Part shown: positions 11,540 through 21,368 of the stretch, in pieces
Layout of the letters: the number at the start of each line of letters is the position of its first letter
Position numbering within the stretch: position 1 is the stretch's first letter
From: Wurfbainia villosa
Taxonomy: Eukaryota; Streptophyta; Magnoliopsida; Zingiberales; Zingiberaceae
Length of the DNA stretch: 64,000 bases
Reading direction: 5' to 3'
Assembly: GCA_025175895.1 (NCBI GenBank)
Contig: CM045987.1
Location: 112,767,040 to 112,831,039 of the forward strand
The notes under the pieces: generated by a model
The model's database searches: none
What the model was told of the DNA's origin: nothing
Seen by the model: only the letters and a program-made list of their open reading frames with translations
Position numbers and translations under genes: made by a program

Positions 11540-12371
11540 GTAACGACCGGGCCCCTATTGGCGGAATTCGACGACCCCTATTGGTCGACGATCGTCGCCC
11601 CTGTTGGCGGAATTCGGCGACCCCTATTGGTCGACGACCGTCGCCCTTGTTGGCCCGTCGTTACTCACCTGGTCTTCCCACCCCTGGAAGTGGGTTTTTG
11701 CCTTCCCCAGGATTCGAACTCTAGACCTCCAGGATAAGTACTAAAGTTTATGAATCTGGATCACTTGGTTACCAGGATTCATAAACTTTAGTACTTATCT
11801 GGTAAGACCGAATCTGAGAAGCTCACAGTGAAAGTCGGTAATGCAGCAGCGAGGCGGACGATCGTCGACGATAGGGGTCGCCAGTCAGCGGCGACGATCG
11901 GCGATAGTCGTCGCTCGCGATAGGACTCGTCTGATAAAGCGCCTTTTTATTGTAGCGGCCAGGGCCTATTGGCGGAATTCGGCGGCCAGTCGCCTGTTGG
12001 CGGAATTCGGCGACCCTGTTGATCGGCGGCCGTCGCCCCTGTTGGCGGGTCGGCGACCCACACATTGGTCGGCGTCGCCCTGTTGGCCGTCGTTACTCAC
12101 TGGTCTTCCCACTGGAAGTGGGTTTTTGCCTTCCCGATTGAACTCTAGACCTCCAGGCTAAGTACTAAAGTTTATGACAAGTGATCCTTTGATCGGCGGT
12201 TTGCGGATGCGTAAACTTTGGTACTTGGCACGGAAGGTCTAGAGTGAATCTGAAGGAAAACTTCAGTGAAGGCGACGGTGACAGCGACTGACGACGACGT
12301 CGTCGACAATAAATCGTCGGAATCCCAACGGCGACGATCGATGACTAAGTCAGCCGAGTCGCCATGAGGAT
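11540..12371. mobile_element. Dimeric GC-rich insertion in the F 3' LTR
   Basis: Two diverged tandem copies of a unit of about 412-421 bp (11539-11950 and 11951-12371). Each unit has, in order: TGTARCGRCC at its start, repeats of GGCGGAATTCGGCGACC, TTACTCACC/TGGTCTTCCC, GAAGTGGGTTTTTGCCTTCC, a GAACTCTAGACCTCC block, TAAGTACTAAAGTTTATGA, the inverse of that block, and a CGACGATCGTCG-rich tail. ACCTT flanks the insert (11535-11539 and 12372-12376) and it is absent from the 5' LTR. The minus strand of the GAACTCTAGACC block resembles a tRNA B box, so a SINE-like origin is possible; the class is unresolved. Confidence 0.65.
11727..11802. repeat. Internal inverted repeat of dimer unit 1
   Basis: TAAGTACTAAAGTTTATGAA and its reverse complement are separated by about 30 bp, forming a strong hairpin. 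Unit 2 carries a decayed version at about 12160-12225. Confidence 0.75.
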
Positions 12372-12723
12372 ACCTTCCTCATGACTTGCGCCTCGTCTCT
12401 CTCTTCCACACACCTTGCCGCGAAAGTATGCTTATATAATCAAGAGGAAGTGGGAGGTTACTAATATGTATTTATGTTAGTAGAGAGGTTACCTTCATAT
12501 TAGAGGGGAGTTACCTATATGTAATAATACTAATGGAGAGGTTACCTTCATATTAGAGGGGAGTTACCTACATGTAATAATGTTAGTGGCTTCATGAGCT
12601 CAAGGGTCACCTCATTAGCACATTGTAAATGCTCCATAGTGGGCATTTAACCTTCATTGGGATAATGGGTGACCCCTCCATTACCCTATGTTGAATGCCC
12701 TTAGTGGGCATCCTTTACTAACA

Positions 12724-12733
12724 TCTCCCACTT
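12724..12733 (-). promoter_or_regulatory. Element F polypurine tract
   Basis: On the minus strand, AAGTGGGAGA directly precedes the 3' LTR (TGT...). This is the plus-strand priming site position. Confidence 0.75.
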
Positions 12734-13810
12734 GCACACGAGGGCATTTAACTTTCGTCATAAGATCACAACTCATGTGACCTATCACATCACCATACTA
12801 GACTTTCATACAGGATTGGACATCGTGCGACTTGCGAGTACACCTGCAAATAAAAATTGCTCTATACACCTGTTAGGATGACAGAGTAGTTATTATTGTA
12901 TCATAAGATACAATCTCACTGCACTCTAGATCCAAGACTAATTACATCCATTAAGCTACTTTCCTCATCGAAAGTATCCCCAGAATATGCTCGACATTAT
13001 ATTCACTAATATGTTTAATCCCTACATGGATAAGCATAAAAGATCGGTCGGTGAATATCATGATAATGATGTATTGTCAATTGGTCTTCCTTTTCCTAAA
13101 CATGAATCCATCAGCCACGACTCAGCTGCTTTCCTAGACTTGTCCCGCAGACCTCAATTTATCTTCCGGGACATCGATAAACAGACTAAAGTGACAAACA
13201 TTAAATCAAGACCTCAAGAAACAGTCGAAAGTAATAAGGCTATAAGAAATCCCACCCAGAGGATTTTTGGATCTCACACAGTAGGGTTCGGGGATAATCA
13301 TTTACTATCTTAAGTATTAATGTTCCCACTTTCCTTAGTCATTTTATCACATATGGTATGAAACACGTGTCACAGTGTTATTCCTCATTTCTCATAATGG
13401 CATATGTCAGATTTCTCTAACACTGTGCAGGTATGAGACTCAATCTACACAAAAGACTTTACCCAGAGATCTCAGAGAGAGTCTCTCAAAGATAGTATCA
13501 TAATCCGTAGGTAATATCTGAGATCTCAAATGCGCTACTAAACATGGATGCGACTACTTTCTACGTCGACATGCGCATAATGATCTCATCCCTAACACAT
13601 ATCGTATGACTTAAGTTCTAGCAGGGTTACTCTCAAAACCTCTTACAGCTAGAAACCGTCTTATCTCCACTCTTGGAGGTGGTTACTCGTGTGAGAGAGT
13701 GAACCTGCCTGCCCGACATATCTTTTATATCACATAACACATATATAACAAGTGCACATAAAGTTATATATTTCATTAAGCATCAGATTATAATACAAGT
13801 TGAGAAATTT
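12734..13810 (-). other. Element F 3' untranslated internal region
   Basis: About 1.1 kb between the pol end and the 3' LTR. A 108-codon open stretch on the opposite strand (12987-13313) has no recognisable motif. No gene is called. Confidence 0.5.
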
Positions 13811-14090
13811 CATAAAATACCCAAACCTAATGACTCTCTATGTCCCACAAAGGAGTCTTTTGTAATAGGTTTGGTAAAGGAGTCAGCCACCATGTTGTGT
13901 GTTGAAATGTACTTGATAGTCACTTCATTCTTCTCAATGATGTCTCTTACATAATTATATCTGATATCTATGTGTTTGGTTCTCTTATGAAACTTAGGGT
14001 CTCGTGTGTAAGCGATAGCAACTTGATTATCACAATAACTGACCCCCCACTATCCGCTACAACTTCTAAGTCATCCAATAGTCTTCTAAG
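13811..14090 (-). pseudogene. Element F RNase H tail, out of frame
   Basis: Continues the pol ORF after its stop at 14091. A TGA stands where copia has the Trp of the V-W-LRR motif, then LRRLLDDLEVVADSGG follows. A frameshift comes next, then HFNTQHGG- and FTKP-like residues of the C-terminal end of copia RNase H. One nonsense change and at least one indel separate it from the open pol frame. Confidence 0.75.
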
Positions 14091-16427
14091 TCAAACACTC
14101 TCTTGAACTACTACTGAGCATACCACGAACTCAATCTCCATTGTAGATAGAGCAATACAAGTTTGCTTCTTGCTGCTCCAAGAGATGACCCCGCCATTGA
14201 GTAAGAAAGTAAAATCTGATGTTAATTTGTGTTTATCCATATCGCCTCCCCAGTCGGCATCTGAATACCCCACAAGACGCAAATCACCTCCCCCATAACA
14301 CAGAGAGAAATTTACAGTTCCTTTAAGATATCGAAAAATCCTTTTCACTGCTCTCCAGTGATCCCTTCCAGGATTTGTTTGATATCTACATACCAAACCG
14401 ACTGCATAACATATGTCCGGTCGTGTACACAACATTGCATACATTAAACTTCCTACTGCACTTGAATAAGGTACTTTACTCATTTTCCTTATTTCTTCCT
14501 GAGTTTTAGGACACATCATCAAATTAAGACTATCACTTTTAGCGATTGGAGTATCTATGGGATTACAATCACTCATCCCAAAGCGCTCAAGAATTTTCTT
14601 AATATAAGCTTCTTGTGAAAGAGCTAGAAATCTTCTCGAGCGATCCCTCTGGATATGTACTCTAAGGATGAACTCAGCTTCACCCATGTCTATCATGTCG
14701 AAAGTGTATGATAACCATGCTTTAATGGTTATCAGATACTCAATGTTGTTTCTAGCCAATATTATATCATCCGCATATAACGACAGAATCACAAATGAGT
14801 TATTAGATTTTATCAGATAGACACAATGATCCTCCTTGACCATTGTAAAGCCATAAGATATCACCTCCTCGTGAAATCTTAGGTACCACCGCCTGGATGC
14901 TTGTTTAAGGCCATATATCGACTTCCGAAGTCGACAGACCTTATTCTCTTGACCTACCAGAACGGACTCAACAGGTTGTTCCATGTAGATTTCCTCATCC
15001 AAATTTCCATTAAGGAAGGCGGTCTTTATGTCCATCTGATGTAACTCTAGATCTAAACTCGCGACAGTTGCTAGAAGTAAACGGATCGAAGTAAACTTGA
15101 CTATAGGGGAAAAAGTCTCCTCGTAGTCAATGCTCTTTGTCTGTGTATAACCCTTAGCTACTAGACGAGCTTTATACCTCTTAATTGATCCGTTAGCCTT
15201 TCTTTTGATTTTGAGAATCCACTTGTTCCCAATGGCCTTTCTGTTCTCAGGTAAGTCAACTAGCTCCCAGACTTCGTTGACTTTCATTGATTCCATTTCA
15301 TCCTTCATGGCCTTAAACCATTGGTCTTTTGTAGAACCCTCGAGGGCCTCTCTCAGAGTCCTTGGATCGTTCTCATCCTCTGGAGTCACAATGAGTGTCT
15401 CATTCTCAATTCGGAAACAACGACGAGGTACATTTCCCCGACCACTCCGACGAGGAGATAGAGCATCCTCACCTTGAGATGGACCACTCCCACTAGGACC
15501 AAGATCTCCTTCCGGGTCTTGAATCCCACCGTTGGGATCACTTGAGTTGCTAGGCTCATCCATATCATAGAAGGTGAAGTCTCGATCGATTTCTCCTTTC
15601 TTAGGAAAATTATTCTCGAGAAAAATGACATCACAAGACTCTATCTCTGTAATTGTGTCATCCGTATGTTCTCCTAGGAACACATATCCTTTGGAGTATT
15701 CAGAGTATTTAATAAAGATACATTTCTTTCCTTGCGGGCCTAACTTGTCGTACTTATGCAAGGAATCATTAACATACACGACACAATCCCATGACCTTAA
15801 ATGACTAAGGACAAGTTGTCTCCCTGTCCAAAGCTCGTATGGGGTACTGACTACCGACTTCGTTGGAATGCGATTAAGGACATAGACAACAGTCAATAAC
15901 GCATCCCCCCAATGAGAGATAGGTAAATTGGCTTGCGCTATCATAGACCTCACCATTTCCAAAAGAGTCCTATTCTTTCTCTCAGCAACTCCGTTCTGTT
16001 GAGGAGTAGCAGGAATAGTCAGCTGTCTTGTAATGCTTTTTTCGAAACAGAACTCTTTAAACTGCTCAGACAAATACTCACGCCCACGATCGGTTCTGAG
16101 AGTTTTCATCCTCAAGTCTAGCTGATTTTCAACCTCGCTAATAAATCTCCTGAAACACTCCAATGCCTCAGACTTATGCGAGATCAGGTAGACATAACGG
16201 AAACGCGTGTAATCGTCTATAAACGTAATAAAATATGTGGCTCCGTTTCGTGCTCTCACATTTATAGGTCCGCAAATATCGGAATGAACCAACTGCAATG
16301 GAGTTCCAACTCTCACTGCTTTCCCAAATGGTTTTCTCTTAGATTTGCCTGCTAGGCAAAACTCACATAAGAGCAACTCGACCTTGGTTAGCTGGCCTAA
16401 CGCACCACATGCAGCTAACCGGGCCAT
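14091..16427 (-). CDS. Element F pol: integrase, reverse transcriptase, RNase H
   Basis: A 778-codon open frame. Residues 20-26 hold the CEFC half of the HHCC zinc-binding domain. The integrase core has D50 (HSDICGP), D113 (RTDRGREY) and E149 (NGVAERKN), a DD35E spacing. An acidic Ser/Pro linker spans 291-330. RT spans about 385-630, with QMDIKTAFLNG (D466), YGLKQASRRWY and the catalytic YADD at 551-554. RNase H begins near 690 (GYSDADWGGD). Catalytic residues of integrase and RT are present. The frame is cut from protease upstream by a Trp-to-TGA change and from the RNase H end downstream by another. Its start Met is therefore internal, not a true initiation site. Confidence 0.92.
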   Translation of the reverse strand: MARLAACGALGQLTKVELLLCEFCLAGKSKRKPFGKAVRVGTPLQLVHSDICGPINVRARNGATYFITFIDDYTRFRYVYLISHKSEALECFRRFISEVENQLDLRMKTLRTDRGREYLSEQFKEFCFEKSITRQLTIPATPQQNGVAERKNRTLLEMVRSMIAQANLPISHWGDALLTVVYVLNRIPTKSVVSTPYELWTGRQLVLSHLRSWDCVVYVNDSLHKYDKLGPQGKKCIFIKYSEYSKGYVFLGEHTDDTITEIESCDVIFLENNFPKKGEIDRDFTFYDMDEPSNSSDPNGGIQDPEGDLGPSGSGPSQGEDALSPRRSGRGNVPRRCFRIENETLIVTPEDENDPRTLREALEGSTKDQWFKAMKDEMESMKVNEVWELVDLPENRKAIGNKWILKIKRKANGSIKRYKARLVAKGYTQTKSIDYEETFSPIVKFTSIRLLLATVASLDLELHQMDIKTAFLNGNLDEEIYMEQPVESVLVGQENKVCRLRKSIYGLKQASRRWYLRFHEEVISYGFTMVKEDHCVYLIKSNNSFVILSLYADDIILARNNIEYLITIKAWLSYTFDMIDMGEAEFILRVHIQRDRSRRFLALSQEAYIKKILERFGMSDCNPIDTPIAKSDSLNLMMCPKTQEEIRKMSKVPYSSAVGSLMYAMLCTRPDICYAVGLVCRYQTNPGRDHWRAVKRIFRYLKGTVNFSLCYGGGDLRLVGYSDADWGGDMDKHKLTSDFTFLLNGGVISWSSKKQTCIALSTMEIEFVVCSVVVQESV

Positions 16428-16460
16428 CCTCTCTTGCCCTATGTGGCCAAGTCTACTATG

Positions 16461-16922
16461 TCATATATTCACATCATCCACTACACTATCAGACGTAAAA
16501 GCAATAGGAGACGCAAGATAAGACTCATGAAATGAAATCAAATTAAGTGCATAAAGTCCCTCATGGACTATACTGGAACATATAAGAGTATTGTCATACG
16601 AGATGGAAACTTTAGAGTTTCCTATACAAACATTATATCCTAACTGATCTAGACTACAGACAGAAACAAGATTTCGTCGAATCTCTGGAGCATACAATAC
16701 ATCATGGAGATATAGGACTTGATTATTTTGCAGTATCAACTTGCAAGTGCCAATATCTCTCACCTCCACGAATGCCCCATTCCCCACATATAGCCTTCTC
16801 GCATGTGGACTAATACGGCGAAAATCTACGTAAGCACTCCTATCTCGAGCTACATGGTCTGTTGCTCCTGAGTCTACAATCCACAAAGGAGAGGAGTTAG
16901 CGAACATCACACTAGATGACAC
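16461..16922 (-). CDS. Element F protease and GAG-pre-integrase segment
   Basis: 153 codons. The aspartic protease active site is DSG at residues 17-19 (LWIVDSGATDHVARD). It continues through RNLVSVCSLDQLGYNV, typical of copia protease followed by the GAG-pre-integrase domain. It ends at a TGA where the family has the Trp of the W-H-x-R-x-GH motif; HSRLGHIGQERMARL then continues straight into the pol frame. A one-base frame change separates it from the zinc knuckle upstream. It would be part of a gag-pol polyprotein in an intact element. Confidence 0.88.
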   Translation of the reverse strand: MSSSVMFANSSPLWIVDSGATDHVARDRSAYVDFRRISPHARRLYVGNGAFVEVRDIGTCKLILQNNQVLYLHDVLYAPEIRRNLVSVCSLDQLGYNVCIGNSKVSISYDNTLICSSIVHEGLYALNLISFHESYLASPIAFTSDSVVDDVNI

Positions 16923-16925
16923 AAC

Positions 16926-17500
16926 TCGAACTATGTAAAGAAGAAGGATTTACCTTTCGCTCGCCACACTTGCCTGTGAAATGCCCAAGCTTACCACATA
17001 CGTATCATCGGACTTTGCTCTTCATGAGATCCTTCTTCTTGCTTTTCTCTCCCTTCTCATTTGTCTTTGGCTTCTTCTTGCCAAGACCCTTGGTTTTCTT
17101 CTCATGTTTGCGCCACTTGCGCTTGGTACCTCGGGAGTCCTTACTCGACTCCGCAATGTTAGCATGACTTGAAGCAGACTTGGTCACCTCCTGTCGCTCC
17201 TCGAGCTCGCAGTGTCTACTCACATCCGTGAAAGTACGAATACTTTCTGTGTGTGTGAGATAGGTCTTAACTACATCCCAGGAGTCGGGCAATGACTGAA
17301 TCACTCCCAGTACCTGAAGCTCATTCGATATCGACTCCTCCATATTCTTCAAAGAGGCAATCATACTCGACATATGCATTAAATGTTGCTTCATAGTATG
17401 GTCGGATCTCTTCTTATAAGTTATAAACTTATACGCCAAAGATCCTTATCTTAGAGTCAATGGGGGTGCCATATCGCTTTTAAGAGCACCTGCACTAATA
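16926..17500 (-). pseudogene. Element F gag, C-terminal part with damaged zinc knuckle
   Basis: 17005-17439 is open and shows the copia capsid: TYKKRSDHTMKQHLMHMSS, SISNELQVLGVIQSLPDSWD, then a Lys-rich nucleocapsid stretch (GTKRKWRKHEKKTKGLGKKK). At about 17000 a TGA replaces the first Cys of the knuckle; the rest, YVCGKLGHFTGKC, is intact. Upstream, SDMAPPLTLR and a stop lie at 17440-17490, after which the hAT-like insertion begins. The N-terminal half is at 18699-18980. Confidence 0.85.
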
Positions 17501-17867
17501 AAGCAAGAGTGTGGGCGATCCGTAATTTTAAATTTGGAGGGGCCGTGATACAATTCAGATTTTTTACTCTTCGATCTTGTGTCGTCTAAGAGGGATTCTC
17601 TCCGACTGTATCAGTAAATATCTTGAAAAAATTAACACGCATTAAATCACCGTTGACCTCCGATGTTCAAGTCAAAATTGTTATAGATGAAAGAAAATAT
17701 ATTAAATACAGTAAAAGTAATACAGAGTAAAAAAGAAGAGAATTTATCTCATGCGTAGCTAGAAATATATAAAAGACTGCGAAAGAATATTTAGATAATA
17801 CTATAAGAAGAAGAAACCGTCGGATACCTAAAAAAGAAATGTCAAAAAAAAATCACAGGAGATCCTC

Positions 17868-18130
17868 CATGATAATTAATTAAACTCAGATTTAATTAAT
17901 CAAACGCTAATTAATTAATTAAATAGAATAATTAATCTAACCCAATTAATTAATTAAATCAAAATTTAATTAATTACTTTAAAGTTAATTAATCAATTAT
18001 AACATATTAACCAATCTAAAACCAATTAATCAATTAAAACAAATTAATTAATCTAAATCTAATTAATTATTTAAATCCAACCTAAATTAATCAATTCAAA
18101 TAATTCGATTAATCAAAATGCAAAAATGAT
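17868..18130. repeat. TTAATTAA-rich simple sequence
   Basis: About 260 bp dominated by AATTAATTAA, TTAATCAATT and AAATTTAATT words, within the hAT-like insertion. It is almost free of G and C. Confidence 0.8.
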
Positions 18131-18639
18131 TAAATAAAATTTTAATTAACCTAACCTTCAAATGTCGATGGATTTCAGATGCAATGTGCGTATGGCGATG
18201 ACGACTAGACGACGCGACGCAAATGCGTATTACACGACAAGATAACTTTCATGATCGCGATTTGCATGAGCACGGAGGCCGACGGTGGTCGAGGCGGATC
18301 GCAATGCCGAAGAGTTGGTAGAACAACGACATATCGACGCGACAACCACGGGCTCACGAGTCACGAGCGAGCAAAGCAATGGACGAAGAGAAATGTGGAT
18401 ACAAATATGACACGATAGAAAAATTGAGAACGATTTGCCATGCATACGACCATTTTATGTAGGAGAGAAAATAAATATATAATAATTATATTTTATATAG
18501 TAATTAATTATATAGTATTTTTATAGATAGAAAATAAGTATAGGATTTTGGAAAGGAAAATTTTAGGTTTAATTATACTAAGATCTCATTGCTATATAAA
18601 AAATTTTATAAAAATATTATTTTTTTTTTATAAAACACA

Positions 18640-18676
18640 TGGACTGGAGGGGGGGCCATGGCCCCCTCCAGTCCCT
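18640..18676. repeat. Long GC-rich palindrome
   Basis: GGACTGGAGGGGGG, then CCATGG, then CCCCTCCAGTCC: a near-perfect palindrome centred on the CCATGG, extended by ACACA/TGTGT. It is subterminal in the hAT-like insertion and would form a strong hairpin. Confidence 0.85.
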
Positions 18677-18698
18677 GTGTAGATCCGCCATTGGCAGT

Positions 18699-18980
18699 AG
18701 GATAATGTTTATAAATCGGGATTAGCTCATCATGCACGCTACTAAGAAGAATTACCCTAGCTTGGCCATCCTTCTTTTTCCACGCATGATACACCTTCTA
18801 ATCTCGTCTCGCTTGTGCTGTGGTACCCTCTCCAGGGTCCACCATCTCGTGCTTAAGAACTTCCCTGAGTTCTTGCTCATCAAAAACAAACTAAATCTTC
18901 CGGTGTCAAATCTCATAATTGTCACCGTTCAACTTGTCTCCCTTCATGGGATCTAGTATGATAGTCTTTGTTGCAGTCAT
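18699..18980 (-). pseudogene. Element F gag, N-terminal part
   Basis: The minus strand from the ATG at 18980 reads LDPMKGDKLNGDNYEI, then (stops in place of two codons) FDEQELREVLKHEMVDPGEG and YHAWKKKDGQARVILLSSV, ending IYKHYPTAN. This is the N-terminal copia gag region, and it continues in 16926-17500 after the insertion. At least three in-frame stops are present. Confidence 0.8.
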
Positions 18981-20035
18981 TCTGTCACACAGAATAAAGA
19001 GACGTTAGTGACTAATGATGCTTACTATCTCAATTATGTACCCTACTAATCATCAAGACTCAAATAACTCGAATACAAATTTCAAGATGAGCGTATGAAT
19101 CAACAGACACCATACACTACAATCTGAAATTGTATCTCATTATTCAAATTAAGATGCAATACATAATTAGTCACTTTATACACTCAAGGCTAACCTACAT
19201 GTTGCCAAGAAAGTCTATGCACCGCCATATAATAGCAGCGCTTTCGGTAAGCTTACGTGTTACCGAAATGGTCCATATATCTCAGAGTCAGACGTCTTCG
19301 TCTTCTCTGAGTGACTTAACATAGGTCGAGTCATTTCTGAAAATCCTTCTCCACCTTCAGATTAGATTTTGAATAATCTCAAAATCTAACTCGGTTTTAA
19401 ACACTTGGCATAGCGCCTCTATGCATCTCAAGTACTTTTGCTCGTGTTAAGCTCCCGAGATCGTCAGCGACCTCAAGAACCTAGGGCCTTACACGTGTCA
19501 AGCTCTTTTGCTCAAGACAAGCTATCAAGCTCCTCAGCTCTTCCCAAGAAATTCTACATGTGCCCGACATCTCGAGCTTTCGAGTACCTCGGTTCTTCCC
19601 GAGTAGTTAGCACTGTACTCACCTAGCCGAGTATCAAGCCCAGCTCTTAGAGGGTTTTTCCCGTGCTTCACACGTTTCTTACCCGATCAAAATGCGATCT
19701 TTCGCCGAAGCCGCTCACGAGCTCCATGAGCACGCCGCCCGAGCTACTCACGAGCTCGCGGAGTTCTCTGAGCACCGACACGCAGAGCACCTCCTCGCAA
19801 CCGAGCGCTGTCCTGGTCCGATGATCGCTTTTGACAATTGGCCGAGTAGAAACAATGATCAAGTATCAGCACAGGCAAATAATCACCAACATTGTACTAC
19901 CACTGTCTCCAATTATGCTCGGACGACGAGGAACATTGTTCATTGTCTTTGACGAGAAATGTGTTTCGTGTTTAATAGCCTTTTCTTGAGTTTTAACTCA
20001 AGAACGTTGAACACAAACTCGACTTCGCATTTAAC
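18981..20035 (-). other. Element F 5' leader
   Basis: About 1 kb between the primer-binding site and the gag start. It contains repeated CTCGAG/GAGCTC-like words around 19430-19760 and no convincing coding sequence. An 86-codon opposite-strand open stretch (19692-19952) is Ala/His-rich low complexity and is not called. Confidence 0.55.
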
Positions 20036-20051
20036 TTGGCTCTAATACCAA
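20036..20051 (-). promoter_or_regulatory. Element F primer-binding site
   Basis: On the minus strand TTGGTATTAGAGCCAAG immediately follows the 5' LTR. It matches the copia TGGTATCAGAGC site for initiator tRNA-Met except for one base. Confidence 0.85.
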
Positions 20052-20771
20052 TGTAAGGTATAATATGATCTTAACATATATAAAATCTTTACGGAAATTA
20101 AATTATACCTTGGTTGGTGTAGATGATGCACAAATTCTCCAGCACTTCTCTGCTCAGGAATTTCTACGAACTCTGATCCTGTCGAAGGCTCGCAGTCGGG
20201 ATAAAAATCACGAGTTGTTAATTCGAATTTTCACCACAGATTCACAACGTTGCAATCCAAAGCCCGGTGATGATGCCTTGTTCTTCTCAACAAGGATAGA
20301 GACGAACCTCTTGTTCTACTCAACAAGAGATAAATACACAGATAACAAGTATTGCCTACACGCACACTTGCAATCCCTTCTTATGCACAACCTTTCATCC
20401 ACGCTCACTTTCCTCACAAGCTTGCACACCCTTATCTCTCTCTCTCTTCCACACACCTTACTTCACACAAGAAGTATGCTTATATAGTCAAGAGGAAGTG
20501 GAAGGTTACTAACATGTATTCATGTTAGTGGAGAGATTACCTTCATATTAGAGGGGAGTTACCTACATGTAATAATGTTAGTGGAGAGGTTACCTTCATA
20601 TTAGAGAGGAGTTACCTACATGTAATAATGTTAGTGGTTTCGTGAGCTCAAGGGTCACCTCATTAGCACATTGTAAATGTTTCATAGTGGACATTTAACC
20701 TTCATTGGGATAATGGGTGACCCCTCCATTACCCCATGTTGAATGCCCTTAGTGGGCATCCTTTACTAACA
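20052..20771 (-). repeat. Element F 5' LTR
   Basis: 720 bp, TG...CA on both strands, flanked outside by the TSD. It lacks the dimeric insertion present in the other LTR and so shows the pre-insertion LTR. Confidence 0.9.
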
Positions 20772-20776
20772 CTCTA
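20772..20776. repeat. Target-site duplication of element F, right copy
   Basis: CTCTA, matching 11185-11189 exactly. Confidence 0.85.
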
Positions 20777-21368
20777 TACTTCTAACAATAATTTTCTAGA
20801 GACTATCCTCAAGTTCTTTGAAACTAGTGAAAAAGCATGTGCAATGATATGTAGTTGATCTTCTAATAACAAAATCAAATCAATTTCCAACAATCTTTCT
20901 TTTTTATTTCTTACTTTCCTCTTACCGCCTTTTCTCAAGATTTGTTGTAATTTTGTGCCAAAATAATTTCCTCCATGAATTTAACATTTTTTTTTAAATT
21001 TCAAAAGTTTGTTGACTTGTACTCTAATCTAAAACTTTTCCAAACTTCAATTGCAACATCTGATGTGACGTTCTTATGTAGCTTCATTTTTACCTCATTT
21101 GATCTAAAGTTATGAACAAGTTTTTTAATTCTGATTGAATAAAGTTCATGTTACTTTTTGGTCTAGTGTCTAGCCTATTTTTACTGGGAGGATAGTTGAA
21201 AAGACATATTTGTGGCTAATATACTGGGCGTGTCATAACTGACAAAGTAACATGATTGCTATTGGCTCTGTATTTACTTTCTTTTGATGATTAGATTTTC
21301 TGTGGACCTGTGCGAAAGTTTTTTCCACATCAGAGATTTAACTATTGTTATTTTAATTGAAAATTAGG
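20777..21368. other. Non-coding, presumed intron of the TOM1-like gene
   Basis: T-rich sequence ending in a polypyrimidine-poor AAATTAG acceptor directly before exon 1 of the recognised fragment. No upstream exon of the gene could be found here or on the far side of element F. Confidence 0.5.

Larger units (their letters stand above)
11190..12723 (-). repeat. Element F 3' LTR (with insertion)
   Basis: Aligns with 20052-20771 at both ends (AATATGATCTTAACA near one end, GGGCATCCTTTACTAACA at the other). It is split by the block at about 11540-12371. It contains a partial tandem duplication at about 12475-12590 (GAGAGGTTACCTTCATATTA twice), which is shared with the 5' LTR. Confidence 0.9.
17508..18697. 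mobile_element. hAT-like non-autonomous element inside F gag
   Basis: About 1.2 kb separating the two halves of gag. Its ends are similar in inverted orientation: TGGGCGATCC then TTTGGAGGGGCC at the low end; TGGCGGATCT then CTGGAGGGGGCC inward from the high end (minus strand). These resemble the CA-TGGCGGATC termini of plant hAT elements. The spacing between the two blocks is alike at both ends. It has no open frame. Boundaries are approximate and no clean 8-bp duplication was found. Confidence 0.6.
11190..20771 (-). mobile_element. Complete Ty1/copia retrotransposon F, with two later insertions
   Basis: Minus-strand element bounded by LTRs of 720 bp (20052-20771) and 1534 bp (11190-12723), both TG...CA, with perfect TSD CTCTA at 11185-11189 and 20772-20776. 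The length difference is an insertion in the 3' LTR. Internally it has a primer-binding site next to the 5' LTR, a long leader, gag, protease, integrase, RT, RNase H, and a polypurine tract next to the 3' LTR. Gag is split by a hAT-like insertion of about 1.2 kb. Stops in gag, protease and RNase H make it non-autonomous now, although integrase and RT remain open. Confidence 0.93.

Noticed and set aside
11690..11730. Possible tRNA gene (GAACTCTAGACC block resembling a reversed B box)
   Set aside because: No A box, cloverleaf or acceptor stem could be drawn; it is treated only as a hint of a SINE-like origin.
11480..12161. Pro/Arg-rich open stretches on both strands (85, 106 and 80 codons)
   Set aside because: They fall in the GC-rich dimeric insertion, where repeated GGCGGAATTC-type words keep frames open.
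12987..13313. 108-codon plus-strand open stretch
   Set aside because: It is antisense to the 3' untranslated part of element F, has no family motif, and no plausible expression context.
21160..21210. Possible upstream TOM1-like exon (S-S-L-F-L-L-G-G reading near 21176)
   Set aside because: It lacks a GT donor at the right place and the similarity covers only a few residues.
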